Shown here: positions 1 to 5,308 of the stretch, one piece after another
Layout: each line of letters starts with the position of its first letter
Position numbering within the stretch: the first letter of the stretch is position 1
Assembly: GCA_947303905.1 (NCBI GenBank)
Contig: CAMYZR010000089.1
Location: forward strand, 1-6,389
Source: an uncultured Atopobiaceae bacterium
Lineage (GTDB): Bacteria > Actinomycetota > Coriobacteriia > Coriobacteriales > Atopobiaceae
Direction: 5' to 3'
DNA: 6,389 bases
Program-made: the position numbers and the translations under genes
The notes under the pieces: generated by a model
Databases searched by the model: none
What the model was told of the DNA's origin: nothing
The model's input: only the letters and a program-made list of their open reading frames with translations

Positions 1-90
1 GCCGTGGTCGACACGGTCGTCAGGCGGCTGCAGGAGCAGTTCCCCGACTACCACTTCTTTGCCAACCTCGATGCCGACGTCAGCGACTGA
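1..90 (+). CDS. C-terminal end of an unidentified protein (partial)
   Basis: The first 90 bases read as 29 sense codons followed by TGA, with a second stop (TAG) directly after it. Nearly every codon ends in G or C (gtg, gtc, gac, cgg, ctg, cag, ttc, ccc), matching the codon style of the following operon and supporting real coding in this frame. The visible peptide is amphipathic and then acidic (contains VVRRLQEQFPDY and ends NLDADVSD). It is too short to assign to a family and I do not recognise it. The rest lies upstream of the window. About 50 bases separate its stop from the candidate promoter of the next operon, so it is probably a separate transcription unit. Confidence 0.75.
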   Translation, partial: AVVDTVVRRLQEQFPDYHFFANLDADVSD

Positions 91-139
91 TAGCGGGTCG
101 GCCCGTCCCAACGCCTCATCCACAATCTTGTGAAGAAGC

Positions 140-168
140 TTGACATCTGTGTCGCTCCCTGCAAAACT
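140..168 (+). promoter_or_regulatory. Candidate promoter of the GntR/ABC operon
   Basis: A perfect -35 consensus TTGACA lies at 140-145. With a 17-nt spacer the -10 position falls on AAAACT (163-168), only a 3/6 match to TATAAT. The TGTACT at 168-173 matches better but would need a 22-nt spacer. The exact -10 is therefore uncertain, while the -35 and its position some 70 bases before the first gene are convincing. The -10 area overlaps the left arm of the operator-like inverted repeat, so a bound repressor would block RNA polymerase. Confidence 0.5.
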
Positions 169-191
169 GTACTAAGTGAACTAATACAGTT
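165..191. promoter_or_regulatory. YtrA-type operator: inverted repeat with 13-bp spacer
   Basis: AACTGTA (165-171) and TACAGTT (185-191) are perfect reverse complements separated by 13 bases. The spacer itself contributes to two ACTAA direct copies (171-175 and 180-184). The B. subtilis repressor YtrA is known, from memory of the literature, to bind AGTGTA-N13-TACACT. The arrangement here, ACTGTA-N13-TACAGT, keeps the same spacing and differs by one base per half-site. It lies just upstream of a gene for a YtrA-like protein, so autoregulation of the operon is the natural reading. Confidence 0.75.
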
Positions 192-199
192 AAGCAATG

Positions 200-207
200 G
201 GAGGTGA
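200..207 (+). promoter_or_regulatory. Ribosome binding site deciding the gntR start
   Basis: GGAGGTGA is a near-perfect Shine-Dalgarno sequence, with 7 bases between GGAGG and the ATG at 212. An in-frame ATG at 197 overlaps this site and has no SD of its own (taagca upstream), so 212 is the better start. Confidence 0.85.
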
Positions 208-211
208 GTGC

Positions 212-574
212 ATGATCAGCATCGACAGCCGTGACCCTCGGCCGCTCTACGAGCAGGTGGTGGACAACTTCCGCAAGCTCATCGTGGCGGGCGCCCTGCA
301 GGCTGACGACAAGCTGCCCTCGGTCCGCAGCCTGGCGACGCAGTTGGCCATCAACCCCACCACCATCCAGCGCGCGTATCGCGAGCTCGAAGCCCAGGGC
401 TACGTGTATTCGTCGGCGGGGCGGGGGAGCTTTGTCGCCTCCTCGGGCGAGACCAACGAGCTGCATCGCCAGGAGCTCCTGGCGCGCTTCGACGGGCTCG
501 TGTCCGAGCTCGAGGACGTGGGAATCACCCGCGACCAGCTGATGGCACGTCTCAAGAAAGGTGGTGCACGATGA
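212..574 (+). CDS. GntR-family transcriptional regulator, YtrA subfamily
   Basis: A 120-residue DNA-binding repressor, the usual size for the YtrA subgroup, which lacks the large ligand-binding domain of other GntR proteins. The winged helix-turn-helix spans about residues 10-75. It begins with the family-typical RPLYEQVVDNFRKLI, has LPSVRSLATQLAINPTTIQRAYREL as loop and recognition helices, and ends with the wing (GYVYSSAGRGSFV). Residues 80-120 form a short helical tail, probably for dimerisation. The start at 212 is chosen for its strong SD. The stop overlaps the start of the ABC ATPase gene as ATGA (571-574). Location next to an ABC ATPase and permease is the classic YtrA setting, and the inverted repeat at 165-191 is its likely autoregulatory site. 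The inducing signal cannot be seen; relatives respond to cell-wall antibiotics, but that is family knowledge and not evidence from this sequence. Confidence 0.93.
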   Translation: MISIDSRDPRPLYEQVVDNFRKLIVAGALQADDKLPSVRSLATQLAINPTTIQRAYRELEAQGYVYSSAGRGSFVASSGETNELHRQELLARFDGLVSELEDVGITRDQLMARLKKGGAR

Positions 575-1455
575 TCCAAGTGAACGGTCTGTACAAGACC
601 TTCGGCGAGGTGCGTGCCCTCGACAATCTCAACATGCACGTGGAGGCCGGCTCCATCTACGGCCTGGTCGGGCCAAACGGCGCCGGCAAGACGACGCTCC
701 TGCAGCACGTGGCGGGCGTCATGCGTCCCGACGCCGGCTCGGTGCTTGTCGGCGGCGAGCCCGTCTACGAGTCGCCGCAGGTCAAGGAGCGCATGTCCTA
801 CGTCCCGAGCGACTTCTACTTCTTCCATCAGGCGCGCGTGAGCGACATGCAGGCGCTGCATGCGTCCCTCTTCCCGCGCTTTGACGCAGCCCGCTTTGGC
901 AGCCTCATCGCCGCCTACGAGCTCGACCCGCACCGCCAGGTGCGCGCGCTCTCCAAGGGCATGCAGAAGCAGCTCGCCTTCTGCCTGGCGCTGGCCTGCA
1001 ACCCCGACGTCCTGCTGCTCGACGAGCCGCTCGACGGCCTCGATCCCATGGCGCGCCACTCGGTGCTCGGCCACGTGATGGAGGAGGTCGCCTCCCGCCA
1101 GATGACCGTCCTGGTCAGCTCGCACAACCTGCGCGAGCTCGCCGACATCTGCGACCACGTGGGCATCATGCAGGATGGCCACATGTGCCTGGAGCGCAGC
1201 CTGGAGGACCTGCAGGGCGGCTTCGTCAAGGTGCAGGTCGCCTTTGCGCAGGGCAGCGACGCGGTCCCGCAGGGTCTCGACATCATGCACCAGGAGAAGC
1301 AGGGTCGCCTGTTCACGCTGGTGGTGCGCGGCACCGCCGCCGCGGTGGAGGACCTGCTCACGCAGCAGGGCGCCTCGTTCATCAACGTCCTGCCGCTCTC
1401 CCTCGAGGAGATCTTCATCTACGAGATTGGGGGTGCCCAGCATGAAGAGCGCTAA
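571..1455 (+). CDS. ABC transporter ATP-binding protein (YtrB/EcsA/CcmA-like)
   Basis: A 294-residue nucleotide-binding subunit that powers the permease encoded next door at the cytoplasmic membrane. Motifs in order: Walker A GPNGAGKT (34-41); a divergent Q-loop YVPSDFYFF (78-85), with Ser80 where many ABC proteins have Gln; signature LSKGMQKQ (127-134, replacing LSGGQ); Walker B VLLLDEP (147-153) with Glu152 as catalytic base; D-loop GLD (156-158); switch histidine in SSHNL (His185). Residues from about 215 form a C-terminal extension ending LPLSLEEIFIYEIGG, common in exporter-type ATPases of this group. The start ATG overlaps the gntR stop, with AAAGGTGGT upstream as SD, and the 3' end overlaps the permease gene by 14 bases, so the three genes are probably translated in a coupled way. 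The protein class is certain; the transported substrate is unknown. Confidence 0.95.
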   Translation: MIQVNGLYKTFGEVRALDNLNMHVEAGSIYGLVGPNGAGKTTLLQHVAGVMRPDAGSVLVGGEPVYESPQVKERMSYVPSDFYFFHQARVSDMQALHASLFPRFDAARFGSLIAAYELDPHRQVRALSKGMQKQLAFCLALACNPDVLLLDEPLDGLDPMARHSVLGHVMEEVASRQMTVLVSSHNLRELADICDHVGIMQDGHMCLERSLEDLQGGFVKVQVAFAQGSDAVPQGLDIMHQEKQGRLFTLVVRGTAAAVEDLLTQQGASFINVLPLSLEEIFIYEIGGAQHEER

Positions 1456-3247
1456 CCTTCTGAGCCCCGGCCTGATCAAGAATGGCCTGCGGCGTTACTG
1501 GCCGCTTTGGCTGGCTGGCTTTATCGCCCTGCTGCTGTTTGTCGTGCTTCCCGCATACGTGAGTGTGCCCATGATCGTCAACTCGGCCGAGAATGTCGCC
1601 GACCGCACGGATAGTCTCAACTTCTTCTGGTCGACCATGAGCTTCATGGCGTGGGTCTACTCGATCGGTGGTGCGCTTGTGGTGGCGCTCACGCTGAACG
1701 ACCACCTCTTCGACAGCCGCGCGGCCACCTTCGTGGGCTCGCTGCCCCTGCGCCGCCCCGCGGTCTTTGCCTCCACCTTTGCGAGCGGAATGCTCGTGCT
1801 GGTCGCGCTTCCGGCTGTGGCGAGCCTCTGCCTGATGCCGCTCTGCCTGGCGCTTGGCCTGGTCTTCTCGCCGCTGCGTGTGGTGGAGTGGTTTGCGCTC
1901 ACCGTGGCGCTCAGCTTCATCTTCTACTCGTTTGCCCAGCTCTCGTGCCATGCCTCGGGAACGCGCCTGGTTGCCACGCTGATCTACGGCGTCATCGGCT
2001 TCCTCGCGATCTGCGTCGAGGCGGCCGTGCGGCTGCTGATGTCCGCGCTCGTGTACGGCATCAGCTCCGACAGCATCTCCTTCGACTGGCTTGCGCCGGC
2101 TGCGCATATCGTCAGCATCCTGACCCTGAGCTACCCCGACAAGAGCATCCCCTGGGCGGAGCTTGCGCCGTACCTGCTGGTTGCCTGCGTCGCCGCGGTT
2201 GGCGCCGCCTGGCTGTTCGGACGCCGCAACCTCGAGTCCGCTGGCGACGGCGTGCTGTTTGCCCCGCTGCGCAGGGCGCTCAAGTATCTGGCGGGCATCT
2301 CGCTGGCGCTGCTCTTCGGCTCGGTCTATCGCCTCCTCGACACGACCGACGCCTTCAGCGGGATTCCCATGGGCACCGGCGATCTGCTGGTTCTGGCCGT
2401 GCTCCTCTCGGTTGGTGCCTTCCTGGGAGCCCTGTTTGCCGACATGATCATGAGCCGCAGCACCCATGTGCTTGGCAGCTGCTGGCGCGAGGGCCTTGCG
2501 CTGGCGTGCGTGATGCTGGCCTTCCTCGGCGCGTGCCGTGTGGACCTGCTGGGCGTGGGGCGCTACGTCCCCAAGACCGATGAGGTCGAGATGGCCATTC
2601 TGACCTGCGATTATGGCAGCGACTCGATGGAGATTGCCTCTCCGGAGGGGATCGATGACGTCCGCGCGCTGCAGCAGCATCTGATCGACTACGGCGGAGC
2701 GGGCGAGACGGAGCAAGCCTTCACGATCGACGTCAACTACAAGCTCAAGAGCGGGCGCTTTGTCCAGAGGACCTATCCCATCCTCACCAACTTCCCGGTG
2801 ACGACCTTGGGCGACGGTCAGGACTCGCAGCTGCTGAGGGAGTTCGCGCAGATTGCGGACAGCGACGAGGGGCGCGCGTCCAGGTTCTCGAGCGTCATCG
2901 AGCTCAAGGACGATACGGGCGTGCAAATCGAGTACATGCTCGAGAATGGCGAGTACTCGTCCATCTACCTGCGCGGCGAGGATGCGAGTGACTTTGTCAG
3001 CAACGTGCTTCTGACCGACCTGATGGAGGAGCGCGCGGGCGAGCTGTTCTACCAGATGACCCCCGACGAGGATGTGGTCGTGTACGACGCCGTGGCGTAC
3101 GTGGAGGACAGGAGGGCGTCGCAGGCAGAGGGCTACGACGTGTACACCGAGAGCCTGCAGCTGAGCGAGGGCACTCCCCACATCTTGGCGTGGCTGGAGG
3201 AGCATCACCCCGAGATCGAGCTGATCAAGGTGGAGTACGACGGCTAG
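1442..3247 (+). CDS. ABC-2 type permease with large C-terminal soluble domain
   Basis: A 601-residue integral membrane subunit pairing with the preceding ATPase. Hydrophobic stretches lie near residues 20-40, 67-86, 113-143, 150-168, 176-200, 217-230 (weak), 241-259, 280-297, 314-336 and 350-370, giving about nine or ten membrane helices. The segment SLPLRRPAVFASTFASG (100-116) is typical of YtrC-like ABC-2 permeases. Residues about 372-601 contain no membrane helix and are rich in acidic residues and beta-prone stretches, forming a separate domain of about 230 residues. It may correspond to the uncharacterised C-terminal domain (DUF6449-like) found on some Firmicutes permeases of this type, recalled from memory. 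The frame stays open well upstream inside the ATPase gene, but the ATG at 1442, with GGGGGTG at 1429-1435 as SD, gives the correct N-terminus just before the first helix. It is the last gene of the operon and is followed by a terminator hairpin. Confidence 0.92.
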   Translation: MKSANLLSPGLIKNGLRRYWPLWLAGFIALLLFVVLPAYVSVPMIVNSAENVADRTDSLNFFWSTMSFMAWVYSIGGALVVALTLNDHLFDSRAATFVGSLPLRRPAVFASTFASGMLVLVALPAVASLCLMPLCLALGLVFSPLRVVEWFALTVALSFIFYSFAQLSCHASGTRLVATLIYGVIGFLAICVEAAVRLLMSALVYGISSDSISFDWLAPAAHIVSILTLSYPDKSIPWAELAPYLLVACVAAVGAAWLFGRRNLESAGDGVLFAPLRRALKYLAGISLALLFGSVYRLLDTTDAFSGIPMGTGDLLVLAVLLSVGAFLGALFADMIMSRSTHVLGSCWREGLALACVMLAFLGACRVDLLGVGRYVPKTDEVEMAILTCDYGSDSMEIASPEGIDDVRALQQHLIDYGGAGETEQAFTIDVNYKLKSGRFVQRTYPILTNFPVTTLGDGQDSQLLREFAQIADSDEGRASRFSSVIELKDDTGVQIEYMLENGEYSSIYLRGEDASDFVSNVLLTDLMEERAGELFYQMTPDEDVVVYDAVAYVEDRRASQAEGYDVYTESLQLSEGTPHILAWLEEHHPEIELIKVEYDG

Positions 3248-3284
3248 CTGCGACGGATCAGGCGCGTTCTAGACGGTTTTCAAG

Positions 3285-3323
3285 CGAGGAGGGGCGGTTT
3301 CGGCCGCCCCTTCTCGTGTCTCT
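3285..3323 (+). terminator. Hairpin terminator of the ABC operon
   Basis: CGAGGAGGGGCGG (3285-3297) pairs with CCGCCCCTTCTCG (3304-3316) to give a 13-bp, GC-rich stem with one G-T wobble and a 6-base loop TTTCGG. It begins 38 bases after the permease stop. The following tract (TGTCTCT) is only moderately T-rich, so efficiency is uncertain. In the other direction the stem is followed by GCTTGAAAA, so it may also stop transcripts arriving from the convergent amylase gene. Confidence 0.75.
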
Positions 3324-3358
3324 GCGGGGCAAAATGCATAAGCTGTTTCATCAGGTTG

Positions 3359-3386
3359 CTAATTTACGCAAATTTGCGCAAATTAG
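3359..3386. repeat. Palindrome copy 1
   Basis: A 28-bp dyad with 13 of 14 base pairs matching, centred between 3372 and 3373. Its core is CGCAAATTTGCG with arms CTAATTT and AAATTAG. The only mismatch is A3366 against C3379. It shares the 18-mer TTACGCAAATTTGCGCAA (3364-3381) with copy 2. Confidence 0.85.
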
Positions 3387-3389
3387 GCT

Positions 3390-3427
3390 TTTAGTGGGTA
3401 CGCGGTTCGGCGCCCACGCCCACTAAA
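3390..3427. repeat. Inverted repeat between the two palindrome copies
   Basis: TTTAGTGGG (3390-3398) and CCCACTAAA (3419-3427) are perfect 9-bp complements enclosing a 20-base GC-rich loop, which includes CGC...GCG (3401-3403, 3410-3412). A second CCCAC at 3413-3417 gives an alternative, shorter pairing with the same left arm. Confidence 0.75.
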
Positions 3428-3430
3428 CGG

Positions 3431-3458
3431 CTAACTTACGCAAATTTGCGCAAGTTGC
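3431..3458. repeat. Palindrome copy 2
   Basis: A second copy lies 72 bp after copy 1, with the identical 18-mer at 3436-3453. It differs from copy 1 by T to C on the left arm (3435) and A to G on the right arm (3454). These two positions face each other in the dyad, so a T-A pair has become a C-G pair and symmetry is kept. The outermost pairs have decayed (3432/3457 G-T, 3431/3458 C-C). Confidence 0.85.
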
Positions 3459-3474
3459 CAATTTGGCATTTTTT
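3456..3474 (+). terminator. Small hairpin with T6 run
   Basis: TGCCA (3456-3460) pairs with TGGCA (3464-3468) around a 3-base loop, followed immediately by six Ts (3469-3474). This is the form of an intrinsic terminator reading in the plus direction, although the 5-bp stem is short. It could act as a backup terminator for the ABC operon or as the 3' end of an RNA made from the preceding palindromic block. Confidence 0.45.
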
Positions 3475-3523
3475 GGGTATGCATAACACCCTTGATTTAT
3501 GCATCTATAGGGCATATTGCCCG

Positions 3524-5143
3524 CTATCGGAAGCTGTTGGCCCAGTTGACCAGCGAGTCGCGCCAGACGTTGGCCATGACATCCCGGCGCATCTGGTCAT
3601 TCACTGGCCCGTTCTTGGCCATCTTGGCGAGGATGACCGCCTGAAGCTGCTCCACGGTCATATGGTCGTACGGCACATCGGGGATATCCTCCGGCAAGAC
3701 CGCAGGGCCATCTGCGAGGTCCTCCTCGGCCTCCGCCACGATTCCCTTGAGCGTGGGCGCGCCTTTCAGCGCGAACTGCTCCGCAAACGACAGGCACGGG
3801 GTGGCGCTCGCCTCCTCGCCCTCGGGCGCAAAGATCTCGCCCCCACAGGCGGGCAGGTTGACGTGCAGTTTTCCGTCCTTGGCCTCAAGGCGCTCGCCGC
3901 CCAGAAGCCCCACGTAGGCTGCCTCGTCCGCCGCCACGTCGATCTCGGCTTCCTTGTCTGCGTTGTTCACCGCCACGATCAGCCGTCCGCGCGAGAACGC
4001 GTACTGCTCGGTGGTCAGCGCGAGCTCGCGGTACGGGCCCCACGCCAGGTCGTCGGCATACCGTGCGTGGATATCGCCGAGTGCGGCGATCAGCTGCGTG
4101 CAGGGGTTGGTCTCGTAGTCGTCGGCGTGCTCCGCGAGGTCGATGGCCGGCCGCAGCGAGTCGTCCGAGAAGCGCTCCTTGCGCCCCTCGATGCCAAACT
4201 CGCTGCCGTAGTAGACCGACGGAATCCCCGGCAGCGTGTACAGCAGGATGTGAACGGGCAGGTAGTGGGCCTTGTTGCGCAGCTTGGTGTAGATGCGCTC
4301 CACGTCGTGGTTGTCCACGAAGTTGTACAGCTTGATGTGGGAGGGCACCATGCCGATGGTGCGGCGCACGGTGTGCGCGATCTCGAAGTAGTTGTGGTCG
4401 TTGTGGCCGCTGAAGAGGCCCTTGTGCAGCGCATAGTCGGTGACGCTGTGCAGCGTGCGCTCGTTGATCCAGCGGGAGTAGTCGCCGTGGATGACTTCGC
4501 CCATCAGCCAGAAGTCCGGCTTGGCGGCGTCCACGGTGTGGCGCACCTCGCGCATGAAGTCGAAGTCCAGCACGTCGGCCGCGTCCAGGCGGATGCCGTC
4601 CACGTCGAAGGTCTCGATCCAGAAGCGAATCACGTCGCAGATGTAGTCGCGAACGGCGGGGTTGCGCTGGTTGAGCTTCGCGAGCAGGTCGTAGCCACCC
4701 CAGGTGTCGTAGGAGAAGCCGTCGTTGTACTCGTTGTTTCCCCAGAAGTTGACGTTGCAGTACCAGTCGCGGTAGGGCGAGGCCTCGCGCTTCTCGCGGA
4801 TGTCCCGGAAGGCGAAGAAGTCGCGCCCGGTGTGGTTGAAGACGCCGTCGAAGACCACCCTGATGCCGGCGTCATGGCAGGTGCGGACGAAGGCGACGAG
4901 GTCGTCGTTGGTGCCCAGGCGGCTGTCGAGCGTGCGGTAGTCGGTGGTCTCGTAGCCGTGGCCGACGGACTGGAAGAGTGGCCCGATGTAGAGGGCGGTG
5001 AATCCGAGGCGCTTGATGTGGTCCACCCACGGGAGCAGGGCGTTCAGGCGATGGACGGGCGCGGAGTAGTCGTTGCGCCTGGGTGCGCCCGCGAGGCCCA
5101 GCGGGTAGATGTGATAGAAGACCGCCTCGTCGTACCAAGCCAT
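3524..5143 (-). CDS. GH13 alpha-amylase family glycoside hydrolase, cytoplasmic
   Basis: A 539-residue (beta/alpha)8-barrel enzyme predicted to hydrolyse or transfer alpha-1,4-glucosidic bonds in maltodextrins. GH13 conserved regions are all present: DGVFNH (99-104), GIRLDAAD with nucleophile Asp187 (183-190), general acid Glu216 in WLMGEV, and FVDNHD with transition-state Asp280 (275-280). LAKLN (154-158) resembles the MPKLN fifth region of neopullulanase/cyclomaltodextrinase-type enzymes. There is no signal peptide and no N-terminal CBM34-like domain, so it likely acts on imported oligosaccharides in the cytoplasm. After a beta-rich domain (about 365-440) come an acidic linker and a helical tail of about 95 residues (445-539) not needed for GH13 activity. 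The ATG at 5143 has a GAGG SD with a 7-base spacer; an in-frame ATG at 5179 has none and would add 12 unlikely residues. It is convergent with the ABC operon and appears monocistronic. The exact specificity (amylase, neopullulanase, maltodextrinase) cannot be fixed. Confidence 0.93.
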   Translation of the reverse strand: MAWYDEAVFYHIYPLGLAGAPRRNDYSAPVHRLNALLPWVDHIKRLGFTALYIGPLFQSVGHGYETTDYRTLDSRLGTNDDLVAFVRTCHDAGIRVVFDGVFNHTGRDFFAFRDIREKREASPYRDWYCNVNFWGNNEYNDGFSYDTWGGYDLLAKLNQRNPAVRDYICDVIRFWIETFDVDGIRLDAADVLDFDFMREVRHTVDAAKPDFWLMGEVIHGDYSRWINERTLHSVTDYALHKGLFSGHNDHNYFEIAHTVRRTIGMVPSHIKLYNFVDNHDVERIYTKLRNKAHYLPVHILLYTLPGIPSVYYGSEFGIEGRKERFSDDSLRPAIDLAEHADDYETNPCTQLIAALGDIHARYADDLAWGPYRELALTTEQYAFSRGRLIVAVNNADKEAEIDVAADEAAYVGLLGGERLEAKDGKLHVNLPACGGEIFAPEGEEASATPCLSFAEQFALKGAPTLKGIVAEAEEDLADGPAVLPEDIPDVPYDHMTVEQLQAVILAKMAKNGPVNDQMRRDVMANVWRDSLVNWANSFR

Positions 5144-5146
5144 GGG

Positions 5147-5189
5147 ACCCCCTCGCAACGGGACTTGCCGTTCGGTCATCGTAGGGGGT
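5147..5189 (-). promoter_or_regulatory. Amylase ribosome binding site within a potential SD-masking hairpin
   Basis: The amylase SD, read on the minus strand, is GAGGGGGT (5154 down to 5147). Upstream on the same strand ACCCCCT (5189-5183) is a perfect 7-bp complement of AGGGGGT (5153-5147), and between them AACGG (5172-5168) can pair with CCGTT (5161-5157). Folded together, the outer stem would bury the SD. This only matters if transcription begins upstream of 5189; if the promoter proposed at 5178-5207 is used, only the inner 5-bp stem would be in the mRNA. The SD itself is well supported; its masking is an inference. Confidence 0.5.
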
Positions 5190-5207
5190 GGCGCGTCCGC
5201 ACGTCAA
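5178..5207 (-). promoter_or_regulatory. Candidate amylase promoter
   Basis: On the minus strand TTGACG (5207-5202, 5/6 match to the -35 consensus) is followed after 18 bases by TACGAT (5183-5178, 4/6 match to -10). Transcription would start near 5171, giving a leader of roughly 28 bases before the ATG at 5143. This would also exclude the in-frame ATG at 5179 from the mRNA. Confidence 0.45.
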
Positions 5208-5223
5208 GTGGGGGTGGTCGCGT
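5184..5223. repeat. Direct repeat flanking the amylase -35 box
   Basis: GGGGGTGG-CGCGT (5184-5196) and GGGGGTGG-T-CGCGT (5210-5223) are direct copies 26 bp apart, differing by one inserted T. Read on the amylase strand they are ACGCG-(A)-CCACCCCC, one just upstream of the TTGACG and the other in the spacer between -35 and -10. The position suggests a pair of regulator sites, but a chance duplication of G-rich sequence is possible. Confidence 0.4.
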
Positions 5224-5247
5224 GACAGGGGACTGTCCCTCTGTCAC
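5222..5247. repeat. REP-like hairpin
   Basis: GTGACAG (5222-5228) and CTGTCAC (5241-5247) are perfect complements; the stem continues inward through a G-T pair and two G-C pairs to about 10 bp with a 6-base loop ACTGTC (5232-5237). The pattern GTGACAG-GGGAC-TGTCCC-CTGTCAC resembles a widespread family of short extragenic palindromes with a GGGAC/GTCCC centre, sometimes linked to REP-associated tyrosine transposases (recalled, not checked). It lies between divergent genes, a common place for such elements. No transposase is in the window. Confidence 0.65.
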
Positions 5248-5308
5248 AGGTGCTCAGGTATTAATAGCCGCAGCTGCTTTTACCCTTTATGATGAGATGG
5301 CGAACCAA

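Larger units (their letters stand above)
3334..3504. repeat. Symmetric, palindrome-rich intergenic block
   Basis: This AT-richer block sits between the 3' ends of two convergent genes. It starts with ATGCATAA (3334-3341) and ends with its reverse complement TTATGCAT (3497-3504); a further ATGCATAA lies at 3479-3486 and forms an 8-bp inverted repeat with the last box. Inside are, in order, a 28-bp near-palindrome, a 9-bp stem (TTTAGTGGG/CCCACTAAA), a second copy of the palindrome, and a small hairpin with T6. GTTGCYAATTT also occurs twice directly (3355-3365, 3454-3464). The density of symmetry far exceeds what a plain terminator region needs. A dispersed repeat element, a structured 3' RNA or a protein-binding cluster are all possible; no flanking target duplication or transposase is seen. 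Confidence 0.65.

Noticed and set aside
121..132. CACAA-TC-TTGTG small palindrome before the operon promoter
   Set aside because: Five-base arms with a 2-base centre are expected by chance, and nothing else ties it to regulation.
400..1479. A 359-codon open frame on the minus strand
   Set aside because: It is antisense to the GntR and ATPase genes, with no domain signal and no SD.
1415..3208. A 597-codon open frame on the minus strand
   Set aside because: It is the antisense of the permease gene. High GC at third codon positions suppresses stops in this frame; the translation is rich in His, Arg and Gln with no recognisable domain, while the plus strand encodes clear membrane helices.
3334..3426. 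A 30-codon ATG frame (starts MHKLFHQVANL) inside the palindromic block
   Set aside because: No SD precedes it, it is very short, and its sequence is dictated by the palindromes: both copies read ANLRKFAQ in the same frame only because they are 72 bases apart. It probably reflects the repeat and not a peptide gene.
3367..3450. CGCAAATTTGCG cores as LacI/MalR-type operators controlling the amylase
   Set aside because: The cores resemble maltose-regulator sites in general style, but they lie beyond the 3' end of the amylase gene and downstream of the ABC operon, with no promoter nearby.
3327..3514. Insertion sequence or MITE with target duplication
   Set aside because: GGGCA occurs near both ends (3327-3331, 3510-3514) but not directly adjacent to the ATGCATAA boxes, the inverted ends match over only 8 bp, and no transposase fragment is present.
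3507..3527. GGGCA-TAT-TGCCC hairpin as the amylase terminator
   Set aside because: The 5-bp stem lies immediately after the stop codon on the minus strand but is not followed by a T-run in that direction (TATAGATGC), so it is not a convincing intrinsic terminator.
5288..5293. TATGAT as the -10 of the zinc-ribbon gene
   Set aside because: No -35-like hexamer is found 16-18 bases upstream (TAGCCG region) and there is no TGn extension, so I did not call a promoter there.
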